A stretch of 64,000 nt of DNA from an uncultured Schlesneria sp. (GCA_903858935.1 CAIOKO010000242.1:1-64000), one strand, 5' to 3'. Shown: positions 8,003 to 17,411, numbered from the stretch's first letter. Numbers and translations: made by a program. The notes: generated from the sequence alone by a model not told the origin.

Positions 8003-8047
8003 CGCTGCCGACCTCACTGTTTCGATATCGGTCTGCAGAAGCACAGA

Positions 8048-8536
8048 CTATTTGGGAATAATCACGGTGTCGATCACGTGGATGACCCCGTTGGTGCATT
8101 CAATGTCGGCTTTCGCGACGGTTGCTCCGTCGACCATAACCTTACCATCTTTCACAGCGATTTTCACTGATGAGCCTTGCACCGTCTTTGCTTCGGACAA
8201 CTTGACGACGTCTTTCGCCATGACTTTTCCGGAGACGACGTGGTAGGTCAGAATGGCAGCGAGCTTCTTCTTGTTCTCTGGTTTCAACAGCGATTCCAGG
8301 GTTTCTTTTGGAAGCTTAGCAAATGCTTCGTCCGTTGGAGCGAAAACCGTAAACGGACCCTTGCCCTTCAGCGTTTCGACAAGGTCAGCAGCTTTCACTG
8401 CAGCAACCAGCGTCTTAAAGCTACCTGCCGCAACGGCGGTGTCGACAATGTCTTGAGGCTTGTCTTCGGCATGGACGACGACGGAAACACTCAACGCCAA
8501 CACAAGGGTGAGCGTGCGAACTGAAAATGTCTTCAT
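8048..8536 (-). CDS. Secreted fasciclin (Fas1) domain protein
   Basis: 162 residues: a signal peptide cut after H-A near residue 23, then one complete Fas1 domain, with [11 protein letters not shown] at its start, the H1 motif [13 protein letters not shown] and the H2 region [10 protein letters not shown]. Fas1 domains mediate adhesion at the cell surface. It ends within a few bases of the sigma gene, so the three genes probably form one transcript, with the Fas1 protein as the main product of the regulon. Confidence 0.92.
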   Translation of the reverse strand: MKTFSVRTLTLVLALSVSVVVHAEDKPQDIVDTAVAAGSFKTLVAAVKAADLVETLKGKGPFTVFAPTDEAFAKLPKETLESLLKPENKKKLAAILTYHVVSGKVMAKDVVKLSEAKTVQGSSVKIAVKDGKVMVDGATVAKADIECTNGVIHVIDTVIIPK

Positions 8537-8998
8537 TGAGGGACTTTCTTCGAGGTTTTGAGAAAATTTCGGAGTTCAATTTCGGCATCGCGACACACCT
8601 TTAAGGGCTAGCTCAACATACCCTTCGCAGGGATTGACGCACTGGATTCAAAAAAAGTCCCGATTTACAAGAATTAATCTTTTTTGAGAAACAAAAAGAA
8701 AATCACGTTTGTTCGTTTCGATTCCAACGACAGTAAAACTGTACTGAAAGCAAAACCCGACCAGTTGTCGCAGGCCAATACCGATCCTAAGCTATTTAAT
8801 AATTCAGAATTGCGGCGATGTTCAATGAAGTTACGATGAGTTCGCCGACTCGTTCAAACTTTCGAGTACTCGGAAAGCGCTTCATCCCTTTTGCCCAATT
8901 TACGCCCGTGTGATGGCAGCGGTTGCCATCAGTCGATCAGCTAAACTTTGTGCCTCGTGTTCGAAAGGCCTTTTCCCTGGCAAGTTTCAGTCCGTCGG
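8537..8998. other. Intergenic region upstream of the Fas1-sigma operon
   Basis: About 460 bases, A/T rich from 8640 to 8720. It should contain the operon promoter on the minus strand and the 3' end of the DUF1559 transcript. No repeat, RNA gene or clear terminator was recognised. Confidence 0.4.
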
Positions 8999-9991
8999 TT
9001 ACTGCTCAAACGTAACAACTTGGCCATCGCTTCGATCGCTGAGCGATCGCCAGGTCGCCAGGTTGATTGAGTTACTGATCGCGCGCACCGAGCCGTCCAT
9101 CAGAAGTATGTGAACTACTTGTGTGTGGTAACTCCTTGCTGTGACGGCGGCATATGTTGGATCGGTCTTTGAATCGGCTTCTTCGTACGACGTGAAATCA
9201 ATATCGTACGACTTGCCTCCATCGGTATGCGGAATCACAGTGTTGGGAGTAAACGCGCTTGTGAACCCGTCTTGATGGACGCGGCCTTCAACCCATTCTG
9301 TATGACCATTGTGATCTTCAAATTCGCCTCCAGAGATCATGCCGATTTGCGACGGCGACGTGGGTGGCGTCGCGGTTTGGCCGCCTGTGTTTGCGAGCAT
9401 GGGCTGAAAAGCCTTCGCCTCGCTAAATCCGATGGTGTTACTCATTCCATCCAGGATATCTCGTTCGGACAAACGGCTGTTCGGATAGAAGATTCCCTGG
9501 CCTCCTTGTCCATTCAAAGGATTGTAAACGAACCAGGTCCCGTAGTTGCCGACATAATTCAAGGGATACTGCCCGCTGCCATCATCAGGGTTTTCGACAT
9601 TGAGACGATCTTTTGTTTCACTGGGACACATATAGACTGCAATTCGTTGCATTCCGACAGCCTTTTGCTGCCCTCTGATCGTTTGGGAAAAATCGATCTG
9701 GTACATCAGGTTGGCTTGATCAACATACGGAAGGAGTCGCGCTTGCGGACCCCATTCACCGAACCTGCTACCGTCCAGCGTTAAACAAATTCCGGGAGGG
9801 TAAACGGAATGGGTTGCCGCATAGTTGTGAAGCGCTAAGCCAATTTGCTTGAGATTGTTTCGGCATTGCGTACGTCGTGCTGCTTCGCGTGCCTGTTGCA
9901 CGGCAGGCAACAGCAAGGCAATCAATACCGCTATGATGGCGATGGTGACCAGAAGTTCAACAAGAGTGAAGCCACGCTTTGACTTGATCAC
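8999..9991 (-). CDS. DUF1559 protein with type IV pilin-like N-terminus
   Basis: 330 residues. The GTG at 9991 is chosen because AAAGGGG lies eight bases upstream and the product then starts with a short basic leader K-S-K-R-G and F-T-L-V-E-L-L-V, the prepilin cleavage and methylation motif, followed by the hydrophobic helix. The DUF1559 body follows, with A-R-R[17 protein letters not shown] and, near the end, H[12 protein letters not shown]. This family is greatly expanded in planctomycetes; role unknown, presumably a surface or periplasmic pseudopilin. A longer frame reaches into the upstream hairpin and is not favoured. Confidence 0.9.
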   Translation of the reverse strand: MIKSKRGFTLVELLVTIAIIAVLIALLLPAVQQAREAARRTQCRNNLKQIGLALHNYAATHSVYPPGICLTLDGSRFGEWGPQARLLPYVDQANLMYQIDFSQTIRGQQKAVGMQRIAVYMCPSETKDRLNVENPDDGSGQYPLNYVGNYGTWFVYNPLNGQGGQGIFYPNSRLSERDILDGMSNTIGFSEAKAFQPMLANTGGQTATPPTSPSQIGMISGGEFEDHNGHTEWVEGRVHQDGFTSAFTPNTVIPHTDGGKSYDIDFTSYEEADSKTDPTYAAVTARSYHTQVVHILLMDGSVRAISNSINLATWRSLSDRSDGQVVTFEQ

Positions 9992-10039
9992 AAATAAAAC
10001 CCCTTTCGGGCAGATTTCATTAATTGGTTGACGCCCATT

Positions 10040-10106
10040 TTCCAGTTCTTCCTTCCCATCGAGGCTCTTTGAACTGCGGGCCTCGGTTGGGAAGGAAGAA
10101 CTGGAA
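10040..10106 (-). terminator. Large hairpin between the PepSY-like and DUF1559 genes
   Basis: Nineteen-base perfect outer arms (10040-10058 and 10088-10106, core CCAGTTCTTCCTTCCCA) enclose a second stem CGAGGC/GCCTCG. The A/T ends would serve as a terminator for the gene ending at 10217. The size also fits a small palindromic repeat. Confidence 0.6.
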
Positions 10107-10216
10107 TTGGACATCTCGCCCGGTCCGTTCCAATCACAAAAAAGAGATACGCGCCCATCGGAAAATCCTGCTCGAATCGATGCTCATTTCTCCGATGAGC
10201 GTGTGAATCACCAGCA

Positions 10217-11329
10217 TTAGTTCTTTTTCGGCAGTTCAAACTTGCCGTATTTGACGAGTTTCAGATCGCCGTCTTGAACACAGCCGACACCGGGTGCATA
10301 AACTTTGTATTCCTTGACGTTCGGCTCCAACGGGGTTGTTTCTTCCATTTTCACACAATTCTTGAATGACCCGGCAGGTGTTTTGATCGACACGCCGAGG
10401 GCGATGATTGCCGCTCGATCTTCTGCGACGTTTGGGGCCACTTCCTGGTAAAAGCGTCCATGGATTAATGGTACGCCTGGCATCATCAAACCGAATTGGG
10501 CTCCGTCCTTTCCGGCCAACCACGAACCGTGATGGCCGACGACTTTATCGTTCTTGTAGTCATCTACATCTTCACCGAAATAGTAGACGCTACCTGTCCG
10601 TTTGCTGATGGCAAAATAATTGCGGGAGAATTCCACCAGTTTGCCGTTCTTGGTTTCTCGCTCTTCGACCACACGGCACTCGATGCCATCAACCATCTTT
10701 GTTTCGTCAGTGACGGTCTTCACGACTTTTTCGTCGTCGTCCTCGAAGACCATCTGGTAACCCGGTTCGAGAATGAAAAAGGGGTTCTTACCGCTCGAGA
10801 CAAGGCTATCCTTGTCTGCCGAAAAGTCGCTCGTCCAATCCTCTGAAATGGCGCCAATGATCTTGCCATCCGCCTTAACCAGGGCCTCAATCTCGTCACC
10901 GTTGCTTGCCTTGAGCTTGACCTCGTAGAACTTCAGTTCTTCCGTTCCATCCTCGACTTCGTAAAGGGCTTCCACCGATTCGACAGTTGCTTTGGCATAT
11001 CGTTTCTCGAGAGCATCCACCACCGCTGTTGGCAAATCCTTGAGGTCGAGTTCCTTTTCCAGGCCTTCGATGTCACCGTCGGAATCGAGGGTGATGTCGA
11101 TCAACTTGCCGTTGTCCTTCACGGTGACTTCATATTCGATCTCGTCATCCTCTTCATCCTGGGTCGCTTTGACGAGTTCTGCCTTGGGATATTTTTTTGC
11201 GACCGCATCCGCCACAACTTTTGGCAACTTTTCGACTTCGACTTCGACTTCGTCGGCATCAGCCAGTCCTAAGCCGGCTATCACTGTCATCGCGAGGCAT
11301 GCGCCGAATCCGAGAAATACTTTCCACAT
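10217..11329 (-). CDS. Secreted protein with two PepSY-like domains
   Basis: 370 residues. After a signal peptide (to about residue 25, ending L-A-D-A) come two copies of a PepSY-like unit of about 60 residues: L-P-K-V-V-A-D-A-V-A-K-K-Y-P-K-A-E (near 35) and L-P-T-A-V-V-D-A-L-E-K-R-Y-A-K-A-T (near 100), each followed by acidic beta strands. The remaining 200 residues form an all-beta domain with no name I can assign. The protein is very acidic (D-E-E-D-D-E). Probably periplasmic; PepSY-like units are thought to bind or inhibit periplasmic partners. The hairpin at 10040-10106 follows. Confidence 0.75.
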   Translation of the reverse strand: MWKVFLGFGACLAMTVIAGLGLADADEVEVEVEKLPKVVADAVAKKYPKAELVKATQDEEDDEIEYEVTVKDNGKLIDITLDSDGDIEGLEKELDLKDLPTAVVDALEKRYAKATVESVEALYEVEDGTEELKFYEVKLKASNGDEIEALVKADGKIIGAISEDWTSDFSADKDSLVSSGKNPFFILEPGYQMVFEDDDEKVVKTVTDETKMVDGIECRVVEERETKNGKLVEFSRNYFAISKRTGSVYYFGEDVDDYKNDKVVGHHGSWLAGKDGAQFGLMMPGVPLIHGRFYQEVAPNVAEDRAAIIALGVSIKTPAGSFKNCVKMEETTPLEPNVKEYKVYAPGVGCVQDGDLKLVKYGKFELPKKN

Positions 11330-11495
11330 ACGATCTCTTCCATAGTCTATGTATATCGAAAGCCAGGCATCATCCGTTATGAACGCCAGTCCGCTTCCAG
11401 TACGTAAGAATACCGACTTCGACTGAGCTCACCATGATGTGAAGATAAATTCGCACTTATTTAATAACTCGGTGGCTCGTGCAGTTTCGGAGTCG

Positions 11496-12410
11496 TCAGA
11501 ACCGATAACCAACGCCGGCAACGGGACCATGAAAATTGGCAGTACCGAGTTGAAAGTAATCGTACCCGGCAAACAGTTCCGCTGGGCCGAGCATCACTCC
11601 GACAGAACTTCGGTTGTGAAACAATGTGCTGCCGCCAAGTGTTCCACAATCAATCACTGATGAAATGGTCCAGGGGCGAACCGGAAACCAGTCGAACCCA
11701 TAAGTGAAATTGACGCCAAACTCTGGTTGGATTTGATCTGCCAGCCAGTTGAAGCCGATTCCCGCTCGCCACTGCATGTGCTCGCTTTCGGCGAATCGGT
11801 ACACAACATTGAAGTCGCCGTTCCAGGCGTGATCGGGGCCGCCGTGACGGTGAGTCTGTAACCAATAATCCGTCTCGGTATCAATGCCGATGCGGTCCGA
11901 GTTCTCTAATAACAGTCGGCCTCCGAAGCGGTCGAGGTCACTCGAACCAGGGATCGCGAATGTTTGCAGGTTACCGGTTAATGTTTGCTTCTTCCCCTTG
12001 AATTCGCCGTTAATCAGCAGCGATCCCGGCAAACCATCAGCATAGGGGTAATCTGGAAAGTGTGTCACATGGTCGTAGTCGTCGCCGATCAATGCCGCCG
12101 GAACCGTAAAAGGAGATGTGATCACAGTAAGGGCCAATTGGCCGGTGAAACTACCCTGGTCTGAACAGGTACACGGCGAGTTATTACAGGTACCACAACG
12201 TGAACCAGAATTTTTACGTTCTTTCCGTTTTTTATCATCGTCGTCGCGTCGCGGTGCGTGAGCGGCCGATTCGAGTTCAGTCAATCCGTCGCTTGCAGCC
12301 CGAAAGACCGGCTTCGAAGCGGTCGATGTACTACGCGCCATCGAAACCTGGGTGGCACAGCCGACCAGGTTGATCAAATACAGGATTGCAATCAGCGGAG
12401 CGGCACGCAA
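11496..12410 (-). CDS. Outer-membrane-like lipoprotein, hypothetical
   Basis: 304 residues. A TTG start at 12410 is chosen because GGAGG lies six bases upstream and a signal peptide with a lipobox-like L-V-G-C follows (Cys near 18). A charged linker D-D-D-D-K-K-R-K-E-R-K and a short cysteine segment C-G-T-C-N-N-S-P-C-T-C precede a C-terminal half rich in alternating aromatic strands (F-N-V-V-Y-R-F, G-V-N-F-T-Y-G-F-D-W-F) ending G-V-G-Y-R-F, typical of an outer-membrane beta barrel with terminal aromatic. Function unknown. Confidence 0.7.
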   Translation of the reverse strand: MRAAPLIAILYLINLVGCATQVSMARSTSTASKPVFRAASDGLTELESAAHAPRRDDDDKKRKERKNSGSRCGTCNNSPCTCSDQGSFTGQLALTVITSPFTVPAALIGDDYDHVTHFPDYPYADGLPGSLLINGEFKGKKQTLTGNLQTFAIPGSSDLDRFGGRLLLENSDRIGIDTETDYWLQTHRHGGPDHAWNGDFNVVYRFAESEHMQWRAGIGFNWLADQIQPEFGVNFTYGFDWFPVRPWTISSVIDCGTLGGSTLFHNRSSVGVMLGPAELFAGYDYFQLGTANFHGPVAGVGYRF

Positions 12411-12866
12411 GCGATGCCTCCGATAACGGGACTTTCGACCGACCGAACGAAATGAAGCGGTCTGTTAGCAGAAAATGGTAAATGCGACCATACGAAAATC
12501 GGCTCGCCACAAAGCGAACGGAACGGCTTGTGCCCGGGCAAGGAGGTCCGATGAAAAGTCTAAGCTAGCATAAGGTAATGCTGTTTCGCGTGATGAACGG
12601 AATCGCGGCTTAAACTCGAGGTGCCACGGTTTTGGAATCTTCGACAAGGCCGTGTCTTCATGGTTCGACAATGTGTACGAAGAGCTCGGCTTAACCGAAG
12701 ACGGTAAAACCGTGGCACCCTTTTCGCGGATTTCTTTTCCAGAACCACTTCGTCCCCAGTAACCGGAATATCCCATCGTCAGGTCGTTTTGTCGGGCACC
12801 GGCAGGGTGGAGCTTGGATTTGTTAGATTATCCCATTCGAAATTGAATCAGCGTAAATCCTGCGCC
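12411..12866. other. Intergenic region holding repeat copy C
   Basis: No credible gene. It contains the palindromic repeat at 12620-12719, described separately, and the promoter region of the TTG-started gene at 12410. Confidence 0.6.
12620..12719 (+). repeat. Intergenic palindromic repeat, copy C
   Basis: Perfect 14-base terminal arms GGTGCCACGGTTTT and AAAACCGTGGCACC enclose 72 bases that include ACCGAAGACGGT. The same layout (GTGCCAC, internal ACCGAAGACGGT, GTGGCAC) occurs at 19513, 31777 and, in part, 42293. Confidence 0.75.
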
Positions 12867-13346
12867 TTAGTTTGCATCAGCCGCCCGCTCTATTTCGGCG
12901 ATATCGATTTTTGTCATTTTCAGCATCGCCTCGGTAGCACGTCGCGCGCGATCCGGGTTTGGGTCAAAAAAGAGCTGAGTCAAACGAGTTGGCACCACCT
13001 GCCAGGACAATCCCCAGCGGTCCTTGAGCCAACCACAGTGCCCCTCTGACCCTCCTTCAGACAACGCTGACCAGAGCCGGTCCACCTCCTCCTGATCCGC
13101 GCACGCGATCTGGAGCGACAAGGCTTCCGTGAAGTAGAACATCGGCCCCCCATTCAGGGCAACATACCGTGTGCCTGCCAGTGTGAATTCCACGGTGAGG
13201 ACCATCCCCGCAGATCCGCTCGGCGTTTCTGCTGGCGAGCGGTTGATCCGGTCGATCCGCGAGTCCGGGAACAAAGTCACATAAAACTGAGCTGCCTGTT
13301 CAGCCTGCCCATCGAACCACAGGAATGGAGTAATTTTCTGCGTCAT
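12867..13346 (-). CDS. VOC/PhnB-like protein (3-dmu-9_3-mt domain)
   Basis: 159 residues starting M-T-Q-K-I-T-P-F-L-W-F-D-G-Q-A-E-Q-A-A-Q-F-Y, the signature of the PhnB-like branch of the vicinal-oxygen-chelate fold, with G-G-P-M-F-Y-F-T and W-G-L-S-W-Q-V-V-P later. Members of this branch often lack metal ligands and their reaction is unknown. It is the 3' member of a run of stress-type genes (YCII, VOC, DoxX) near an ECF42 sigma factor, a recurring association. Confidence 0.85.
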   Translation of the reverse strand: MTQKITPFLWFDGQAEQAAQFYVTLFPDSRIDRINRSPAETPSGSAGMVLTVEFTLAGTRYVALNGGPMFYFTEALSLQIACADQEEVDRLWSALSEGGSEGHCGWLKDRWGLSWQVVPTRLTQLFFDPNPDRARRATEAMLKMTKIDIAEIERAADAN

Positions 13347-13403
13347 TTAACGTTGCCTCTATCACCGAATTTGAAAATTGAGTCTAAAGAAGGAACTTCG
13401 AAA

Positions 13404-14282
13404 TCATGACTCCAGAGGAATCCAGATTTCCATTCCCCCCATCCCCGTACCGGGATTGAATTCGGATGTATAACGCTCAAAGCAGGGGGTGCTGGCGATC
13501 TTTAGACCGCAGTCAGGCGCCCATCTGGTCCAGATCGTGTCGATCGTCTTCGGGATCGCTGAGACGTGACCGTTATGTGCAAAGACGGCGTATCGGCGGC
13601 TGTTGAGTTTCAGCGACTGAAAATCGGCGGGTAGGTTTTCAGAACTTGATATTTCAACTCCCGTCAGATAGTCGAAGCTGCAATCAGTTTTTGTGTTCCA
13701 GCAGACACCGAAGCAAACAGGGCTTTTCATTCCCGGAATGCTGCCTGCTCGAGGGACAAAACGTGCCCATTGCTGCGGGATGCCGATGCGCGTCTCCGTG
13801 GTGTAGCTTTGATTGAGTCCCGCAATCTCGAGGTCCGGACAGACTTGAAATGTCGGCGAGTTGAGACCCAATCCGGTCGCACGAAGAGCCGCTTCCTGCT
13901 CTTGAAGTTCCGGTGTAAATGCTTCGCCAAAGTCCTCCACTTCCATGTACGGTCGAATCTCGATGTCGGAGTCTTCCAACATCGGATTCGGACATTTCTT
14001 AACCCAGTCAATCGCCTCTTGAAGCGATTTGACTTTCCAGACCCAGAATCCGGCGATCAGCTCTTTTGTCTCGGAAAAGGGGCCATCAATGACGGTTCGG
14101 TTCATGCCAGAGAATCTGACGCGGGCGCCACGGGAACTCGGCGTCAGTCCGGCGCCGTCGATCATGATTCCCGCACTCACCAGTTGCTGGTTGTATTCGC
14201 CCATCGCAGTCAGCAATTCCGTGCTAGGCATTTCACCCGCTTCCGAGCCTTTCGTGGCTTTAACGATTACAAAAACTTTCAT
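13404..14282 (-). CDS. YCII (DGPF) domain fused to GyrI-like effector-binding domain
   Basis: 292 residues. Residues 1-115 are a YCII/DGPF domain: M-K-V-F-V-I-V-K-A, an inserted variable loop, then V-I-D-G-P-F-S-E-T-K-E-L-I-A-G-F-W-V-W. Residues about 145-292 resemble the GyrI/AraC effector-binding fold, with Q-S-Y-T-T-E-T-R-I-G-I-P-Q-Q-W, Y-A-V-F-A-H-N-G-H and F-E-R-Y near the end. I see no DNA-binding part. The fusion links the ECF42-associated DGPF family to a small-molecule binder, which fits ligand binding, though no ligand can be named. Confidence 0.8.
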   Translation of the reverse strand: MKVFVIVKATKGSEAGEMPSTELLTAMGEYNQQLVSAGIMIDGAGLTPSSRGARVRFSGMNRTVIDGPFSETKELIAGFWVWKVKSLQEAIDWVKKCPNPMLEDSDIEIRPYMEVEDFGEAFTPELQEQEAALRATGLGLNSPTFQVCPDLEIAGLNQSYTTETRIGIPQQWARFVPRAGSIPGMKSPVCFGVCWNTKTDCSFDYLTGVEISSSENLPADFQSLKLNSRRYAVFAHNGHVSAIPKTIDTIWTRWAPDCGLKIASTPCFERYTSEFNPGTGMGGMEIWIPLES

Positions 14283-14323
14283 TTGGATTTTCCCCTTCGA
14301 TTAATATTCTCTTTGATCAACGA

Positions 14324-14752
14324 TCAGTTTTGTTCGCCCGGTACCATGATCATCCATTCGACGTTGAACTTGTCTTTGACCATGCCGAAGCAGGGGGACC
14401 AGAAGGTTTTGGATAGAGGCATTTGAACGGAACCTTCGTTGGCTAATGCGTTAAATGCATGATGCGCTTTCTCTTCGGTCGGCACGGCCAAGGCAAGTTT
14501 AAAGCCATCGAAATGGGACCTGTCGTCGCAGCCGTCGGATGCCATCACCGGCGCGCCGCCCACATGAAATGACGCATGCATGATTTTTGTCTCGAAACCT
14601 TCCTGTAGCATGCCGGGTGGAGCCGGTTCGGGGCTTTCATTGTACCGCATGATCATGTCGACGTTTGCTCCAAGCGCCTCGCCATAGAACTTGAGAGCCT
14701 CTTCGCAGCGGCCAGAGAAAAAGAGATACGGAGTGATGGCTGTCGCGGTCAT
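14324..14752 (-). CDS. VOC/PhnB-like glyoxalase-superfamily protein
   Basis: 142 residues beginning M-T-A-T-A-I-T-P-Y-L-F-F-S-G-R-C-E-E-A-L-K-F-Y, the PhnB branch of the VOC fold, with H-A-S-F-H-V-G-G and the closing F-N-V-E-W-M. The ATG at 14752 has AAAGGATC upstream; a longer frame is not favoured. It differs clearly from the VOC protein at 12867, so the cluster holds two separate VOC proteins. Confidence 0.87.
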   Translation of the reverse strand: MTATAITPYLFFSGRCEEALKFYGEALGANVDMIMRYNESPEPAPPGMLQEGFETKIMHASFHVGGAPVMASDGCDDRSHFDGFKLALAVPTEEKAHHAFNALANEGSVQMPLSKTFWSPCFGMVKDKFNVEWMIMVPGEQN

Positions 14753-14860
14753 GATTGATCCTTTGATAAAGAATTTGCGAAACAGAACCCAGAGAATGAG
14801 CGGCAACTTTGTTCTGCAGGGCCTCGAGACCCTCGCGCAGTTGAACATGTAATTGAAAAC

Positions 14861-15622
14861 TCATTCGTTTTGTTGAAGCGACGTCAGATCAAATATCTGA
14901 CGCACCTCCACGGCACCGGCGCGTGCTCCTGAATGTTCAGCCGCGATCTCGACGGCGTCCGACTGGTCTTTGGCGAGGATCAAGTAGTAGCCTCCCATCA
15001 CTTCAGAGGTTTCAGCGAAAGGGCCGTCAGTCACTATTCGCTGGCCGTTCCGTACGCGGATACTGGTTGCGGTGGCGACCGGGTGCAGTGGTGAAGCGCT
15101 GATATACTGACTGACGGCATCGAGTCGCCTGGTCAATGCGACAGCTTCATGCATTGCAGCATGATGCGCCTGCTCCCCCGCATTGCGCCATGCCTCTTCA
15201 TCGTCGTAACAAAGGAACATAAATTTCTTGAGCGATGTCTCAGTGTTCGATGACTCGGCCGTGTGCTTTTCGGCTGGCAAGCCATCGAGTTTGAACAGCG
15301 GCCGAATCTCCACAGTCCCTTTTAGGGCCGGTGGTAACCGACTCGAAATCGAGATCGCTTCGTCGAGATTCTCGACATCGATCAGATAGTATCCTCCGAG
15401 TTGTTCCGTGGTCTCGGCAAATGGGCCAGCAGTGATGAACCGCTTTCCTTCACGAACCCTGACAGTCGATGCCGTGGCAACCGGGTGCAATGGCGCCGCA
15501 GAAATCAACTGGCCTTTAGCAGCCATTTCCTCACAAATTTGCATCGAAACTTCGACGCACTGTTTCCATTCTTCAGGAATCCAGGCATTCTCAGGGCTGT
15601 AGATAAGCAACATGTACTTCAT
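14861..15622 (-). CDS. Tandem YCII (DGPF) domain protein
   Basis: 253 residues made of two YCII domains in a row. Unit 1 (1-115) has M-K-Y-M-L-L-I-Y, A-A-P-L-H-P-V-A-T-A and A-G-P-F-A-E-T; unit 2 (about 128-245) repeats this as F-M-F-L-C-Y, A-S-P-L-H-P-V-A-T-A and D-G-P-F-A-E-T. The near identity of the central motif points to internal duplication. Its ATG overlaps the TGA of the DoxX gene (ATGA). DGPF proteins are the usual partners of ECF42 sigma factors; their reaction is not known. Confidence 0.9.
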   Translation of the reverse strand: MKYMLLIYSPENAWIPEEWKQCVEVSMQICEEMAAKGQLISAAPLHPVATASTVRVREGKRFITAGPFAETTEQLGGYYLIDVENLDEAISISSRLPPALKGTVEIRPLFKLDGLPAEKHTAESSNTETSLKKFMFLCYDDEEAWRNAGEQAHHAAMHEAVALTRRLDAVSQYISASPLHPVATATSIRVRNGQRIVTDGPFAETSEVMGGYYLILAKDQSDAVEIAAEHSGARAGAVEVRQIFDLTSLQQNE

Positions 15623-16026
15623 GTCGTGATCCCTTCCGAGTCCTGTTTTCTGGTTGATTTACCGAACGCCAATGAAAAGATTTCCGGATATCGCAGCCCC
15701 AGCGCGATCCACATCACCACGCCGATAATGATCGGAAAGAACCACGCTTCACCGACACGTAAGTGAGTCATAACGGCACCACCGAGATACGCCGTGATGA
15801 GAATCGCACCGGGGAATGACGTTCGTGGAATCAGGAACACAATCGTAATAAGGATTTCGATAATACCGATGACCGGTACGAGATCGGGCTTAATACCCAT
15901 ATGATCCATCATTTCTGCCTTGCCGGGCCAGTCAACAAACTTGCCTGCGGCACTCGGGCCGATCAGAAACAGTCCGAGCAAACATGTCAGAATCCAACCT
16001 GCAATACGTTGTGCTTTCGAGGGCAT
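15619..16026 (-). CDS. DoxX-like membrane protein
   Basis: 135 residues with four membrane helices and the start W-I-L-T-C-L-L-G-L-F-L-I-G-P-S-A-A-G-K-F typical of DoxX-like proteins. The ATG at 16026 is preferred, with GGAA eight bases upstream; a TTG at 16056 is possible. Translation is coupled to the tandem YCII gene. DoxX-like proteins accompany redox and electrophile stress genes; no specific substrate is known. Confidence 0.85.
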   Translation of the reverse strand: MPSKAQRIAGWILTCLLGLFLIGPSAAGKFVDWPGKAEMMDHMGIKPDLVPVIGIIEILITIVFLIPRTSFPGAILITAYLGGAVMTHLRVGEAWFFPIIIGVVMWIALGLRYPEIFSLAFGKSTRKQDSEGITT

Positions 16027-16163
16027 AAAATCGTTCCATCTGAAGTAATTTGTCAACTTTCACGCAATTGTCGAATACCGATGCCGTCAATCGACAATGT
16101 TCCCGAAAATTTCCTGAGAATTCGGTTTCCCAGTCCTTTTTCGAGTGAATTGTCGTCAGAAAT

Positions 16164-17411
16164 TCATAATTCGGACAGACGTCGAGTCAGAAAACGTCGT
16201 TCGGGTTCCTGTCGGGCCAGCGAGATTGCCTGGTTGAATGCTTCACGTGCATCAGCAACTCGTCCCAAGCGGCGACATAATTCTCCTCGCGCTGCGTGAG
16301 ACAGGTGATAGTCCAACAGGTCACCACGTGCAAGAATCGAGTCAATCATCACCAGCCCGGCTTCGGGGCCGTCACGCATCGCCATCGCCACAGCACGATT
16401 GAGCTCGACAACAGGGGAGGGGTTAAGCGACAGCAGGGCGTCATAAAGAGCCACAATCTGCGGCCAATCGGTTCTTTCCGCCGTTGGAGCCGTTGCGTGT
16501 ACGGCTGCAATTGCCGCTTGAACGGAATAGACTCCAAACCGCCGCGTTGACAGTGACCGCTCGACAAGCGAAAGACCTTCTTTGATCAACGACGCGTTCC
16601 ACAAGCTTCGGTCCTGATCCTCAAGCAAAATGATGTCGCCATCGTCTGTTGCCCGTGCGTTGCGGCGTGACTCCTGCAGCAGCATCAGCGCCAGCAATCC
16701 GATCACTTCGGGGTCGTGCAGCAATTCCAACAGCAGTCGCCCCAGCCGTATCGCTTCCCCGGACAGATCGGCCCGTGTCACAACGTCGCCGGAAGACGCT
16801 GAGTAACCTTCATTGAAAACCAGGTAGATCACTGCCAGAACCGATTCAAGTCGTTGCGGGAAATCGGAAGTAGTGGGAATCACAAACGGAATCCCGGCAT
16901 CACGTATTTTCGCTTTACCACGTACGATCCGCTGAGCCATCGTCACTGGTGCCGTCAGGAACGCACGAGCGACTTCATCGGTCGACAATCCACAGACCTC
17001 GCGTAATGTGAGCGGCACCTGGACCATGGGATCGATTGCCGGATGGCAGCAGGTGAAAATCAGCCGCAGTTGATCGTCTTCGATGTCGTGACTGGCACGT
17101 TCGTCATTGGACGCCGCGACGGCTTCAATCCGACGGACAACGTCCGGTGCCAGCCCATCAAGCCGACCACGTCGACGCAAGACATCAATTGCCTTGAACC
17201 GACCGGTTGAAATCAACCAGGCGCGAGGATTCTCCGGAACACCCGTCTCGGCCCACTGAGTCACCGCCAGGGTGAAGGCCTCATGCATCGCTTCTTCAGC
17301 CAGGTCAAAATCTCGCAGTAACCGCACGAGTGTGGCAAACACGCGACGCGATTCCGAGCGGTAAACCTCGTCGACGTTCTGCCGGATTATCTGGTCATTC
17401 GGAACGGACAT
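16164..17411 (-). CDS. ECF42-type sigma factor with TPR-like C-terminal extension
   Basis: About 415 residues, twice a normal ECF sigma. Region 2 shows R-L-L-R-D-F-D-L-A-E-E-A-M-H-E-A-F and N-P-R-A-W-L; region 4 shows L-R-E-V-C-G-L-S-T-D-E-V-A-R-A-F and A-Q-R-I-V-R-G-K-A-K-I. Then comes the long ECF42 extension (F-N-E-G-Y-S-A-S-S-G, L-N-R-A-V-A, A-R-G-E-L-C-R-R-L-G-R). No anti-sigma gene is adjacent; ECF42 proteins are thought to be controlled through this extension. Start is uncertain: ATG 17411, or GTG 17432. The YCII, DoxX and VOC genes downstream are its expected targets. Confidence 0.88.
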   Translation of the reverse strand: MSVPNDQIIRQNVDEVYRSESRRVFATLVRLLRDFDLAEEAMHEAFTLAVTQWAETGVPENPRAWLISTGRFKAIDVLRRRGRLDGLAPDVVRRIEAVAASNDERASHDIEDDQLRLIFTCCHPAIDPMVQVPLTLREVCGLSTDEVARAFLTAPVTMAQRIVRGKAKIRDAGIPFVIPTTSDFPQRLESVLAVIYLVFNEGYSASSGDVVTRADLSGEAIRLGRLLLELLHDPEVIGLLALMLLQESRRNARATDDGDIILLEDQDRSLWNASLIKEGLSLVERSLSTRRFGVYSVQAAIAAVHATAPTAERTDWPQIVALYDALLSLNPSPVVELNRAVAMAMRDGPEAGLVMIDSILARGDLLDYHLSHAARGELCRRLGRVADAREAFNQAISLARQEPERRFLTRRLSEL

